From assembly GCA_905250125.1 (NCBI GenBank), contig CAJNOL010000175.1:151674-215673 (forward strand): a stretch of DNA of 64,000 nt, in the 5' to 3' direction. The translations under genes were made by a program, and so were the position numbers. The notes below the pieces were generated by a model. The model made no database searches. It worked only from the letters and a program-made list of their open reading frames with translations, and was not told the origin of the DNA. The stretch comes from Rotaria sordida. Lineage: Eukaryota > Rotifera > Eurotatoria > Philodinida > Philodinidae. This document shows, piece after piece, positions 48,726 to 62,000 of the stretch. Each line of letters begins with the position of its first letter. Within the stretch, counting starts at the first letter, position 1.

Positions 48726-49950
48726 ATGTCGAATAATATGACGTCTATTTCATCATCTACATTGCTTACTGCCATTTTCAGTACTATAAATTCAACAACA
48801 GTACTAACATCAACTATTTCAACACATAAAAATACATTTTATGAAAACTGTTTACAAAAATATTCTCTATCAACATGTCGATTAGCTGAATTTGTTCGTG
48901 TATTAGCTTATCTTTTTTTGGCTGTATCATTTCTTCCACAAATAATTCATTTATTTAATCATGGTTCAAGGTATATTGCTGGTATTAGTTATATGTGGAT
49001 AATAATACGTGTACTTGGTTTAGCTTCATTAATGGTTGCACATGCATTCAATTGGTCATTTGTATTTGAATTAATTGCTATTATTTCAACAATAGCTATA
49101 TTTATACAAATTTTTATATATGCTGATAATCTTCATCGGCAACAAAAAATTATATTAATAGGTAGTGGTTTACTTACATGGATTATTGGTGGTGGTATTA
49201 TATTATTATTAAGAAAATATGAGAATCTTTTAATTGTAACTGGTTATTTATTACTTTCAGTACATATGTTACCTCAAGTATGATAAAGATTAATTTTCTT
49301 CAGAAAATTTCTTTTTTTTTTTTTTAAATTTTAAATTTCTTTAGATTTTACTTAATTCATTATTACGAACAGCAAAATCTTTATCAAAATTTTCTATATT
49401 ATTTCTAGCAATGAGTGATACACTATTATTTGCTAGTTTTTATAAAACTAATGAACGTTATTTTTATTTAGTTACATCTTATTATGCTTTTTCATTTTTC
49501 TTATTTATGTATCTTCAAAGTATAGTTTATTCTGATTCACATATTCATTTAATATCTCGTTCGGCACATACTGTTCTTACACCAGGTGTTGATATATTTA
49601 CTGGACTTGATGCTAATGGTGCACGTAGTACGGGACAAGAACCACAAATGTTTTCAATTGATGATTTAGAACCAACTGATGGTACTGATGTTGTTTATCA
49701 ACCGGTTACATCAAATAAACCATCACAACCAATTGCTGAACAAACTCCAATGAAGCGTGCTGTTTGGTATGCAACATTAGCATCAATTGCTGGTATTGAA
49801 ATAGTTTTAACAATAATGCTTGTTTTGAGAGCTTGGACACCATGGATTATACTTGTACCTGTTTCTATTCCTGCTTTACTCGGTATATTCTTTTTATTAC
49901 GTACAAAATTAAATGTTTTACAAACCGAACAATTGAGAAGAATTCTGTAA
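48726..49950 (+). CDS. PQ-loop repeat multipass membrane protein (385 aa)
   Basis: Two exons (48726-49277 and 49345-49950) joined by a 67-bp intron give 385 residues. A Ser/Thr-rich luminal or outer N-terminus with N-glycosylation sites precedes about seven transmembrane helices. Two PQ-loop motifs are visible. The first is FLPQ at residues 69-72 with its following IAGISYMWI. The second is MLPQ at 181-184, split by the intron, with KSLSKFSILFLAMSD. This PQ-loop arrangement is shared by the cystinosin/SLC66/SWEET superfamily of small-solute transporters, mostly of lysosomal or other internal membranes. A hydrophilic loop (about 245-310) with a DIFTGLD...DDLEPTD acidic patch separates the last two helices. 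The substrate cannot be told from sequence. The ATG at 48726 is preferred because the upstream in-frame codon is TTG. Confidence 0.8.
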
Positions 49951-50894
49951 TTTGTTATTATATGTGTGAACTTAGTTCTTTTTTTTCTTTTGATTGTTCG
50001 CTTTTGTTTTTCTTTTATATACATATAATATAGAATGTGATAATAGTCTACCGTGCGTATGTTATGAATGACTCATCAATAGACCTCTTACAAATTGAAA
50101 TATTTGTACAACAATTAAATAGATTGTTCTGTTTTTTACATCTGTCATATATAAGTTTTTCCAGAAAGAAATATACTTAAAGCAATATTGCTAATATATC
50201 ACTATTAATTATTTTTTTCTTCATCTAAGGATTGTATTCGTTCTTATCATAAAATAATTTACTAGTATGTTAAATAAAAATATTACTGTTAGTTGCTAGA
50301 GAAAAATGCAAAGTTTGTTGGTCGCATCATATAAAATGCATGTTTCATGTCATCAGAGAATTTTTAGAATATTAATTAATACTCTGAAAAAGACAGAAAG
50401 TAGTCCAAATAACTTGAAGAGCTATTCTCCCTGGATGAATATGTTTATAATTAACATAAGAAATTCAATGAATTGTCAAGCAAAAATTATAAATAAACAA
50501 TTTTCTATGTTCTTGTTAAATGAAATATCCTCAAGCAATAATTATTAGAATTTTGTTATCGAGACAAATTCAATAAAAAGAAAAAAAAACATGAAGATAA
50601 TTAAATTAAAACACTCATAAGACATATCATATTAAACAAAATAACAATTTTCTCATCAAAAAAAGAAAAAAGAACAACATGAAACCATTAATGGTCAGTG
50701 CCGACAGAAGGTCTAACTCCTTCCTAAACTATTTTATTTAACTCAACAATATTGATATTGATACAGAATACAGAAAAATAAAAGCGAAAGGAATAATTAT
50801 GGAATTTTAAATGATACAAGAAATAATCTGACGAACAACAGACAAAAAAAAAAAAGACGATTGGTTTTCATTTAATTATAATTATTATTTTATT
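49951..50894. other. intergenic stretch, no gene seen
   Basis: A+T-rich spacer between two convergent genes. The plus-strand frame at 50306-50548 has no domain, splice support or coding bias. Polyadenylation sites for both neighbours are expected here. Confidence 0.4.
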
Positions 50895-52595
50895 TCATAT
50901 AGGTACGGTATTATTTGATACAGTTAATCGTACACAATGATCATATTCATCAAGTTTTGCACGCCAACCACGTTCATACCAAAATTTTGTATTAAATTTT
51001 GCACATGCTATATGTGGTGTTGATAACATAATTAATTGTCCAGCTGTATTAACAGATAAAAATGGTTTAGTTAATGCAATTGTTAAATCAAGTTGATCTA
51101 ATTGTAATAAAGATGTTTGAAATAAATTTTCCCATTTTTCAGCATCCAGATATTCGTAATGATTAAGTAATAGCCATAATGCACGTAATTGTTTTAATTC
51201 ATGAAGTAATAATAATAAATAATCAAAACGTATTGATTCAATAACTAGTTTAAGAGAATTTAAACGTAGAGAACACTTTTGATTAAGACTTCCACGTATT
51301 GTTTGTATCCAGGTATCAGCTAGAAATCAAGAAAAAAAAAAGATTTTTTTATTGTTTTAAGATGTGCGTAATTCAAAGTTTTTACAAAACTTTTTTCACG
51401 TGAGTGAACAGATCATATTGACGTGCCTAGAAAAAACCTAGTTTGTGAATTGTTTAAAAGCGAAAAGCAAAGGAAATGTTGACAAGATATAGAAATTTAA
51501 ATATCATTGCAATAATTTTCATTTATGTGTGAATGTTGTTTTTTTTTGTTTTGTTTTACAGAAGATTTTTAAAACTTGTTACCTGATATTTGATGTAAAA
51601 TTGATTAAGAGAAATAAATTTTAAAATATTTTTTTTCTAATGCATTTTTCATAGAGAACAAGGAAACAATCTTTAAAAACCTTCTACAGAACGAATAAGA
51701 AAAAAAATTCATGTGTGTATGGAAATTTTTTTAATGAAATTTGAGATTTTAAAAATTCACAAAGCTTTTTTTTCTTGCGTAACTCGATATGTTCTTTTCA
51801 CTCACGTGAAAGAAAAAGATTTTGTGGATATTTTGAATTGTGCATATCTTACCATAATTTAATCCGCATATAGTTGCTTTAAGTGTAGATAAATATGGTG
51901 AATATTGAAGTAAATGTGTTAATTCTTGCATTTCACACCATGCTATTGATAATTGTTCAATATTAGATGATTTAGTTACATTTTCAAATGTTGTTCGAGC
52001 ACACATATCCATTTTAACACGTTTTAATTTTGGTCCAGCTAATAAATCATTACCAATATGAACAAAAGATGTTGTATCAACATCATTACTATCAACTGAA
52101 AAACGTATATTTACAAGATGTATAAGATGAATAAGTGCTGATTGAACAATTTGAACATCTCCTATTGTCATTTTTATAATTACTAATGTACGAAGATGTT
52201 TGAATCGACTTAAATCAATAGAATATTTATGTAAGAAAAGACTGACTTGTTGATACTAGAAGAAAATTTAAATGATATTAAATGAATAGATATTTTGTTT
52301 TTAATTTATATCGAACCTCATCTGTATCATATGTTCCAAATTTAAATGAAATCAGACGATCAATAATTTGTGGAAGAATATTTTTAACATAGGAATGAAA
52401 TTGTTTTGGAGTAAGAGATGAGAGATTATCACGAAAACGCATACGAGAATCATTTAATATTGTATTTAAACGAATATTTAAACCATAAAATGTTTTATAT
52501 AGATCACTAGGTGATAAACGATCAAATATTTCGAAAAAAACTTCGTCAGAAAATGTTTCAAGTTTTGAATAATTATTGGTAAGATTCGTTTCCAT
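50895..52595 (-). CDS. F-box protein with degenerate leucine-rich repeats (368 aa)
   Basis: Exons 52595-52317, 52255-51853 and 51319-50895 join in phase to 368 residues. An F-box lies at about 12-50 (FSDEVFFEIFDRLSPSDLYK, then TFYGLN). Through this motif the protein should dock to Skp1 in an SCF ubiquitin ligase. The rest is Leu-rich with loose repeats (LSIAWCEMQELTHLLQYSPY; LDQLDLTIALTKPF) like LRRs of substrate-binding domains. The style resembles the large F-box families of bdelloid rotifers. The second intron is 533 bp, and an inverted pair of tcacgtgag motifs lies in it (51396-51404 and 51800-51808). No stops or indels, so it is likely functional. A decayed relative of the F-box start sits in an intron at about 59.9 kb. 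Confidence 0.8.
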
Positions 52596-53641
52596 GAAGA
52601 TTGTTGTTTTCTTTTGTTGTATTTATTATTTACAAAATGATCTAAGAATGAAATTGAAAAGAGAAGAAAAGAAAAGAAAAGAAAAAGTAAAACTTTTTTT
52701 TTTGTCTTATTATTTCAAAAAATAAGAAACGATTTGTTTTTTCTTTTTAATTAGAAAAATGTTAATGTACTATGTGTAATTAGAATTACGAGTCGTCTTT
52801 AGAACTTACTATAATTTATTTTTAATTGTTTCACTTAAGTGTGAACAGAAAATTACTGTGGTTAGAATTTGTATTGTAACCTTGAAAAAAAAATGATTAG
52901 ATATTGATAATTATGGATTGTTGAATAGACAAATTTGTTTGAGATCATTCGAGAAGTGTTGTATATTTGCAACGAGTGCATTCAATTTAGATATAAACAT
53001 ATTGACGTTTGTTTTATTTCTCTATTCAAAAATCTATGAACACTTTAAAAAAAGAACAAAAAAAAGTATAATTTTGAATTTGTATATTAATTTTTAGGTT
53101 AAATTACAATAAGGAGAAATATTCTATTGAAGAACTATTTGATATTAAAATCATATTTTATGAAATTGATATTCTAACAAGAATTACATGAATATATCAA
53201 TGAGCAAGAAAAAAAAGAATACTAATCATAATATGAAATGAAATTTATCATGACAAAAACGAGATAATAAAACTAAGTTTCGTTGTTCGATCTAATTTAG
53301 TTAATATATATGCATGGCAATAGAGGAATTATCCTAGTTTTTTACAGGCTACTTACTTTATCTTTCCAAATTTTTTCATTTATATCTATCCTGAAGATGG
53401 TGTTAGTTAACACTAAACTGGAACAAAATGATATACTGTAAATAACCGACTAGGAACAATTTAAAATACATATCATTGTGTTCTGATCATCTTGACAGAT
53501 TTATGGTTTTGCTTGGCAATGAAATTTTTAATATTGAAGTACGAGTGATACTTGATATAAATCATAACTATCGGTAACATCTGCTGCTCTGTTAATGAAA
53601 AAATGTAATTCATTATAAGTACATAGGGAAGGTCACAAAAG
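52596..53641. other. gene-free stretch upstream of the F-box gene
   Basis: Contains an (agaaa)n run at about 52655-52685, directly upstream of the F-box gene. No exon or conserved motif was recognised. The F-box promoter presumably lies near 52600-52900. Confidence 0.4.
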
Positions 53642-53643
53642 TA

Positions 53644-54223
53644 ACGGGTGCGCCAGATATAATAACCGCGCTTCGCATTTCAATTTTCATTCACTTAATA
53701 TATATTGTATAAAAAAAAAAAAACCACAAGACGCAGCGCGAAGAGCTCTACGATTTACACGAGGCCGCTTTTTTTAGAGCTGCACTTTTTACTTTCAAAG
53801 TGGTCAAAATTAAGAGTGATCAAATCTTAACCGTGTGAGAACGATGTTTTTTCTGACACAAAATGAATTCGTTTGTTTTTTCTTCATCTTTTTTCTCGCC
53901 TAATATTTTTCATTTAAAAGAAAAACAAAATACACTATAAGATACAGCGTGAAAAGCTCTACAATTTACACAGTAAAGCTTATTGTAATTGTGCCCAAAA
54001 AAACCAAAATTTTGTACGGCCGATTTTCGCACGGTCGAAATTGGTTCGATTAAAATTTTACCCATTTTGAAAACCCAAAAGTCAAGTATAAAATGAGCGA
54101 TCTCATGTAAATTGTATAGCTTTTCACACTGCATATTGTGGTATATTTTGTTTCTTTAATACAATATATTAAGTGAATGAAACTTGAAATGCAAAGCCCG
54201 GCCATTATATCTGGCGTACCCGT
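53644..54223. mobile_element. 580-bp TA-flanked MITE with long inverted arms
   Basis: Ends ACGGGTGCGCCAGATATAAT and, on the other strand, ACGGGTACGCCAGATATAAT form a 20-bp terminal inverted repeat with one mismatch. They are flanked by TA at 53642-53643 and 54224-54225, as for Tc1/mariner-type MITEs. Inverted similarity continues inward for about 200 bp (tcacttaatatat.ttgta and gaccgtg/cacggtc blocks). In addition, 53720-53768 and 53925-53980 are direct repeats of a gcg.gaa(g/a)agctcta motif, showing an internal duplication. No coding capacity. Confidence 0.85.
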
Positions 54224-54225
54224 TA

Positions 54226-55415
54226 ATACAGTATCAGTGTATAAATGACAAATCATAACATTACAAATAAATATAAAATCCACAAGCGAATTATTGTTAG
54301 ATTTGATAATGAGAGTAAGATGTTGTGAATGTGAGAGGTATGAAGGAGAGTGAGCCAAAGAAATATTCATTTCTTTTAAAGATTTCTACGGTTTTTTTCT
54401 TCAAAGAGTTGAATTTTTATTGAAAACCAATAAGGTACCTTAATATATATTTCAACTTATTTTGCAAGTTATGGATTACCTTGAGTATTTTTTCATTTTC
54501 AAAAGTATAAGAGAATAAGATCATTTTAATATTCATAAAATTTTAAAAATATAAGTAGTCTATAAAGTAGCTGAACATCTAAATATATATTTTTTTTGTT
54601 CCTATTGGCCGATTTCTACAGCGATGATAATGAATAAAATTTCCTTTTTCATGAAAAATCCAAACGTTGTTTTTCATATGGAGTAAAGTACGAAATGAAG
54701 ACCATCAAGTATTGAAGAGAAAATGTGTTTGTTCTCTATCTAAGGAGATATTTTAATATTTACATTCTGATTACACAAAAGAAAAAATGCAAAGAAAAAA
54801 CTAACAGTGTCCGGATATTTTTGGACTACTAGTATCTGTTATTTTTGAAGTTCATCAATCATAAACAAAAAGTATTTTGTAAATTCTATAATCAGTATGG
54901 CTTTGATAATAGTAAAAACTTCTTTCTTTTTACCGACTTTTGAAACTTGCTCAAGTCTTCCTTTTTTTCTGAAAAAAATCTATTCTTAGTTTTTTTAAAT
55001 AAAATTTTTAATAGGGTACTATGAAGCTATAGATTGAAGTCTCATTGTTTTATCTTTGTTTTTATGCTGTTGATTCTCTATATCTGTGAATGAAAAAAAA
55101 CCTTAACAAGAAAATATAATATACATCTTCGAGATATTCATCCAAAGTATTTTCAACAATATCATTTATCATAGACCTTGAAAAATTTTCAATAAAATAA
55201 AATAATCTAAAACAATCATGACTAAAATTATCTCATAAATTTGAACTCATTTTATCATTTATATGAATCAACGATAATCAAGTAAGAGACAAAATGGCGT
55301 CATTATATTTTTTTTTTCATTACAGTGACGTTCGATATCTGTTATCTCTCAGATAGTATACTATTTTAAATATTTGTAAGGGCTCTGTTTCATTGTTTCA
55401 CTAGTCAACATCGAT
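54226..55415. other. intergenic stretch, no gene seen
   Basis: A+T-rich with no recognisable exon. It ends with a splice acceptor (tttcactag, to 55404), 11 bases before the next start codon. Confidence 0.4.
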
Positions 55416-55739
55416 ATGGCTGTTCTACTCGCTTGGATAATTTGTCCAATTGTATTTGGAATTTGTTTTCTTAGTCAAACAATTTATTTCATATACAAAA
55501 TACTGCAATCTAGAAACACTGATTATTCAGGAGGTTCACCAGTAACTACTATTCACATGACAGATAGTGAAGCAACTTGTTGTATGGGTTGGGCATGGAC
55601 ATCATGTATAGACAAAACAACAAATCGTATAACATTAAAAACATTTATTGCATGGTATATTGTTGCTGTATCTTTGGATGTAATTATTACGGTGATATTC
55701 TATCTTATTCTTTATCATTGGCATCGTATTTATGTTTAA
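55416..55739 (+). CDS. small two-helix membrane protein (107 aa)
   Basis: Single-exon frame of 107 residues. A hydrophobic N-terminal helix (LLAWIICPIVFGICFLSQTIYFIY) could be a signal anchor. A ~45-residue hydrophilic loop with Cys-rich CCMGWAWTSCID follows, then a second helix (WYIVAVSLDVIITVIFYLILY) and a five-residue tail. No family recognised. The acceptor-like site 11 bases upstream of the ATG and a downstream aataaa (about 55754) frame a compact transcript. The topology suggests a hairpin membrane protein with both ends on the same side. Confidence 0.6.
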   Translation: MAVLLAWIICPIVFGICFLSQTIYFIYKILQSRNTDYSGGSPVTTIHMTDSEATCCMGWAWTSCIDKTTNRITLKTFIAWYIVAVSLDVIITVIFYLILYHWHRIYV

Positions 55740-56060
55740 ATTTCATACTAAATCAATAAATAGTTTTTTTTTTCTAAATTCTTTCTTTTCTTTTTGTTTT
55801 TCATGATTTCATAAATATTATTTGAAGAAATAAATACTGAACTTTTCATAAGATTTTTTTATTTTTGAACAATACTTATAAATAGCACACAGAATATTTT
55901 TATCTTAAAAATTTCATGATTTAATTGTATTCACACATAAGATATATTGTAATAAAAAGCATATTAATCATAGCAAAAAAGAAGAAAAAGGCATCAAATT
56001 CACCACTGTTACAAAGAAACAATAAAAAAAAGAGACTTTGTCACTATTGTAATCAAATGA

Positions 56061-59000
56061 TTACAAAAGTTTTTCGTCAAGTACAGCAATATTATCATTT
56101 AATAGTTCATCATCATTATCTGATATTGTATTAATCACAACTAAATCATCAGGTGTCATATTATTTATTCTAGTAAGAGATGAAATTCTTGATGAATATA
56201 TTGGTAACATAGGTTCATCATAAAATTTTTTATTATATTCAATAAGTTGAAAAATATCTTGAAGAGATATATTTTTAATTGATGATGATGCTATTGTTAG
56301 TGCATTATTATTATCACGATTAAATATAATAATATTAACATAGATTACATCAGGTAATCGTATTGGTATAGAAAAACGACACGTTATTGATGTATAATCA
56401 ACAAACTCTGATAAATTATTAGCATGTTTTAAATAATTTGCTTTACGATTAAAAAATCGATGTATACGACCATGAGCTTTTACACGATGTTTTTCACTAG
56501 ATAAGAAAAAACAAAATAAATAAATTATAAATTTTTATAATATTTCTTAACATACGAATAATTTGTTGATATATTAAGAATATGTTCATGTGGATTGAAT
56601 ATATCTCGATTGAATGATGGATAATGAATTGTATATGAAGCTGAAAAGAAACATAGACAAGGCTCGTTCAAAAAGCTCCAAGACTGATTTAGTTTAAAAA
56701 CAATAGAAAGTGCTATTGTTTTGGAATTGTTTGCTATTTGTAGTTGACATAGGTTTCTGATTGTTGACATCATGAACTTTAATGCGTTAAATAGTTATAT
56801 ACTATAATAGCATTTTTTTTTCAAATCAACTTAGATATACTGATGCAAAATAAAAAACTTGAACATCGTTTAGTTTTCATTATTAATGAATTTGAATCAA
56901 AACAATTATTACAACTACAAAAAACGAGTTGATGCACTACCAACAACAAAACTGAGAGGAGAAAAGTTTGCTGGCAAGGTTCTATATTCATTTTTCTTGG
57001 ATCATACGAGGATAATTCTCAAATAGATCGTATCATCAGATCTAAGAATCACTAACATGTATTACGAATATCTTCTGATAAAAAAAAATATCATTCAGAG
57101 ATTGGAAAGCAACAGAGTGTGGTTATACTTTCGACTGTTATTATTTTGCAACATGACAATATTTCATCAGATAGTAAGTATGTCTAGCCTAAAACTTGAA
57201 TTCAATTATTGAAATATCTTATATCTGGAAATTTAAAATTCATATATTCAATTATCCAACTGTGCACTTCAGATATTAAACTATCCGTGTAAACAACATA
57301 GACACACCACACTATATTAATAATCTGTCACACTGCAAATATAGAAAGATGTCTGTCTTTGATAACCAAACGGAGAATGATTCAATGAACCATTTGGATT
57401 AATAAGAGATTGAAAAGAAACTGAAATACAATTCAAACTCAAATTCATTGAGCTTGAGTGTTCTGATCGACTCTTAACATGTAGTCTAACAATGTTGTCA
57501 AAATTCTTCTTCTGATATTTTTCGGTATCATTGCTCTAATATTGTGTCACGTAGTTCAGTAGATAATGATATTTTTCTTCATCTTAGTGAAAAGGACTCA
57601 AACGGCTTGGGTACACGCGTACTCATCTCTTGACTACAACTCTAATTAAACTAACTTCAATGTATTCTATCTAAAGTTTTCCACTGGAAAAAAAAAACAT
57701 AAGAAGTATGAAATGATAAATACAACATATATGTAAAATATTGGATGAATGAACAATATAATGTAAACGGCTATACATGATTCTATTCTAGTCTTCAATA
57801 ACCAAAAAAAAAAAGTTATTCCCGCATATATCTATCAGTGTAATAGCATCATCTTGTTAGATATTAAGTAAATTTAACTTACTTTCAGGTAAATAAACAC
57901 TTGTAACAACATCAAGATCATCATGTAAATTAGCTGAATGGATCATATGTGCATATTTTGATAAAGTTAAATGATCAACCTTTAAAAAGAAATACTTTAT
58001 AAATAAATTTCATATTAATATAACATACTTGTAGACTATAAAAAATATCTGTTTGTTCAAGTGGTGTTAAGAAATCTCGACAAAATAATTCTTGAAGTAA
58101 TTTACTTGTTAAACCTGTAAGAAAATAAATAAATTATTTATTTTATTAATGACAAAAAAAAGAGTATAAATAATATTTACCAAACCAATCATTTTGTTCA
58201 AGATCATAATCATTCCAAAATTTTTCTATTTCATCTTTATTTAAATAAGAAAGTATTCGTTTTGGATACCATTTTTCTACTAATTGTGTTCCTTCAATAA
58301 GTACAGCCTACATGAAAATATATAGTTTTATTTCATTTTGTTTTTATAAAAAAAAAAAAAAAAAAAAAACATCAAAATCTTACTGTTAAATCAGCTTCTG
58401 TTAATCGAATACGATCATGTTGAGAACCATGATGTACTCGAAGTAAATTATTACGCCTTTTTTTAAACAAAACAACAAATGAAAATTAACAAGAAAGAAG
58501 AATCTATCTAAATGAATTTACTTTTCAATTGTTGTTTTCAAATTTCGAATATGTTCATTAACAACATCATTCATTCGACTATAAACTGATTGACTATCTA
58601 TTATTTGAACTTGAGCTGAAAATGGTTTAAATGCTGTATTAAAAAATTGTCTAAATAAAAAAAAAACAAAGAAAAGTTTTTATTTTATTCTTTTCATTCA
58701 ATAAAATTATATCAAACCGATATTCATCAACGGGTTTCATTAAAATTTGTTCAATATAAGAACGATAAACTTTTAATTCATTTTGTTCAATTAAGGATTC
58801 TAATGCTGCTAATACTTCTGGTGATGAAACTTGATAAAAATATTGTGCTGCTAAACCTGGACCAGCAATACGTCTTGCAAGAAAACCATCATGTGCTGGA
58901 ATTCGTGCAAAACGTTTAACAATTAATTGATATACTATTTTATCATACAATCCACGAGTACAACGATGCAGTAGAGCATCTAAATTTTAGATTAAAAACA

Positions 59001-62000
59001 AAAATTATACGATATTTATTTTTGAAATAACTTACAAATAACAATTAAAAGAGAAATTATTGGACTAGCAATTAATGCAATTAATACTAATATTGGTTGC
59101 ATAATACCACAAAGTAGAAAATCAGTTATCAAAATATTAATAAGACAAAAAATTTTTCGACCATATTCACCTGAATTAGAAACAAAAAAAATCAATTATT
59201 ATTAAATAATTATACTAATTTATTTATTATTACCAGCTGAACTTGCATCATAGATAAGAATTTGAAGTATATGAAATAATAATGTAAGAATTGGCATCCT
59301 AAATGTAAATAGACGATCAAAAATGATTATGCTAACCTATAGAAACATACCAAATAGGTGATAGAACACCTAATATAAAAGAACCAATTGAAAGAATTAT
59401 ACAGGAAGCTGGATAAATAGTACAAATAGCGATAGTACCAATAAAACCTTTTACTATATAATTCCAAAGTCGATTGAATATTCTTTGCATATTCTTTCCC
59501 AAAAAACCTAAAACAAAGATTTAAACAAAAACTTTGTTAATCCCTTCTTTTTAGAATATAATTAACAATACAATCGATTCTGTAAATTTATTATTTCTCT
59601 GTTTAGTTCAAATAATAGGCAATATTGAAAAAAAAGTTCGAAGAACAACTAATTGTTCTTATAATAAGCTTTTGATAAGGACCATAAGATTTAACAAACG
59701 AATACATTCAACTGCTGGATGTCACTCAACTTCATATAATAACTACAAGTAGATCCATGTGAAACTAAGAAAAGTTGAAAAGAATTTGGGCTTATGATCT
59801 CTTAATGAAGAGTTATGGCCGTTTTAATGATATTTTCTGTATAGACAGATTAAAGTCATTAGATGATTCTGAAACTCTCAACCACAGTGAAGATACTTTT
59901 TTTGAGATATTTAATTTCCGAATAGATTTGATTATTGGATCCTTCTATGGTAAACTGCTATGTTTTTTGAGGAAAGTGAATATGTCGAGAGACACATGTT
60001 TATTTTTTTATCGAAACTTTTCGAACTACTTAATGACTATTAGATCTGTCCATACAGCAAGTTTCATTGAAGCAGTATCAATTCTTCATTAGTAGATTAT
60101 GATCCCGAATCTTTTTCAGTTTATCTTAGTCTTATAGGGACCTATTCGTAGCTATAATATGAAGTCGAATAGCCTTCGACAGTTGGATATGATCACGCAC
60201 AAATTAAATTTTTCAATGTTGATTTCTGTTTGACAAAAAAAACCAATTGCGAATTTGATTCGTTTTCTACATACCTCGATCAGGTGTTTGTTCAAATTTT
60301 TGTCTTGAATGTCTCACATGATTCCAAAGAGCAACAAGACGTGAAATAAATGTTTGTGTTTTTGAATATGGATCTTCATGAAGTTTCAACTAAATGAAAA
60401 GAAACATTTTCACAAAATATCAAATAAAACGTTTTTTTTTTCTTATTACATACATCATTTCGATTTAATTCATAATTAGGTCGAAATGGTGTTGGAGATA
60501 ATAGAGCTCGAAAACTAACTGGACTAGCAAATGGAATCACAAGCTAAATAAAAACTAAATAAATAAATCATTGATTTAAAACGATCATTTTCATACACAT
60601 AATGTATAAATAGTATTTGAAAGCCAACAATATGCACGAAGTGCAAATAATTTCCACCTCCAAAATGGATATCTTGTTGTTGTTGCATAAGTTATCTTTC
60701 GTCGAAGATTATATTGTGCATCAGGCTAGAAAAAACTAATACTAATTATACACTATTCAAAAATAAAAATCGTATTGTGGAAAGCCCAAAAAAAAACCTG
60801 TTAGCACAATTCCTATGAAATTAAAATGTGTAACACGATGTAGTTACTGTTACTAATCACAAGGAGATTGTTTTATTCATTTTATTTTAAGACGTATTTC
60901 TTCACAATCCTTTTACTAAATGCTCGGAAAATACAATAAGAATGTAATTCATATATTATAGCAAGACGTTATTGCTATACGATCCTGTCACATCTGTGGA
61001 AGAGGAGGATAGCTAATTTCTACCTCTATACTTCAATTCTTCTTTTAGATAGTGTTTCACAAAAGGATTTTCGGACATTTTTTTATGTCGAAAAGGCTTC
61101 GAACATCTTTTAAGAGCTTTTTCAACCTGATAATAAGCATGTTAAAGCATTTCAGATAGTAATGTTTTCATGAACCTTGAAGAGTTTCCGACTTTCGAGA
61201 ACTAGTGAAGATATGCGAATAAAACTCTTAAAAGGTTTCTGATACTACAGATTTTTGTTGGGGTCTAGAATGATATAGAAAGACAAAGATAATTTACATC
61301 AGACTGGATCAATCTTCTTTGTTTTTCTTCTTCGTCAGCTGTATATGTATATTTAGCAAATAATGTTGGAATTCGTTCAATAGGTAATGGATATGTTCGT
61401 TCGACAATCCAATTTTCTTAAAAAGAAGATTTGAAAAATAAATAATTTTTGTTAATAAATTTTACTTGGAAACCATATTGATCGACCACATTGAATTGTT
61501 TTTAGAGGTTCAACAGGTGATTTAAGATTAAGACGAAGAATTGATTCATGCTAGAACAAAAAAAAAAAGATAATAAACGAAATAAAATAATTAATATATG
61601 ATAATATAGAAAATATTCTTTCTTTTTTTTTAATTACATCTTTTCGAAATGTAAAATCTCGTTGAATAAAATATGCAGCTTGTTGATTTCCTAATGTTTT
61701 ACATTGATCAATTGATAATTGATGTGCATCCCATTCATGTTGATGAATATAATTTATTCTTTCTTCAAATAATTTTCTTTCAATCCAACGATGAATTTTA
61801 GACTTTATTGGATGTTCACGAATTAATTTTTCTCTTATCTAATGTTTTTTTTTTTTAAATAAATCGATTAATATTTAAAATAATAAGTAGAGAAATAATA
61901 AATACCGTTTTAAGATGTTTGTCTAAATCATCAGTTAATTTTTGAACAACTGATTTCATTGTTAATATAGAACGAGCATGTGAAACTAATAAACGTCCAA

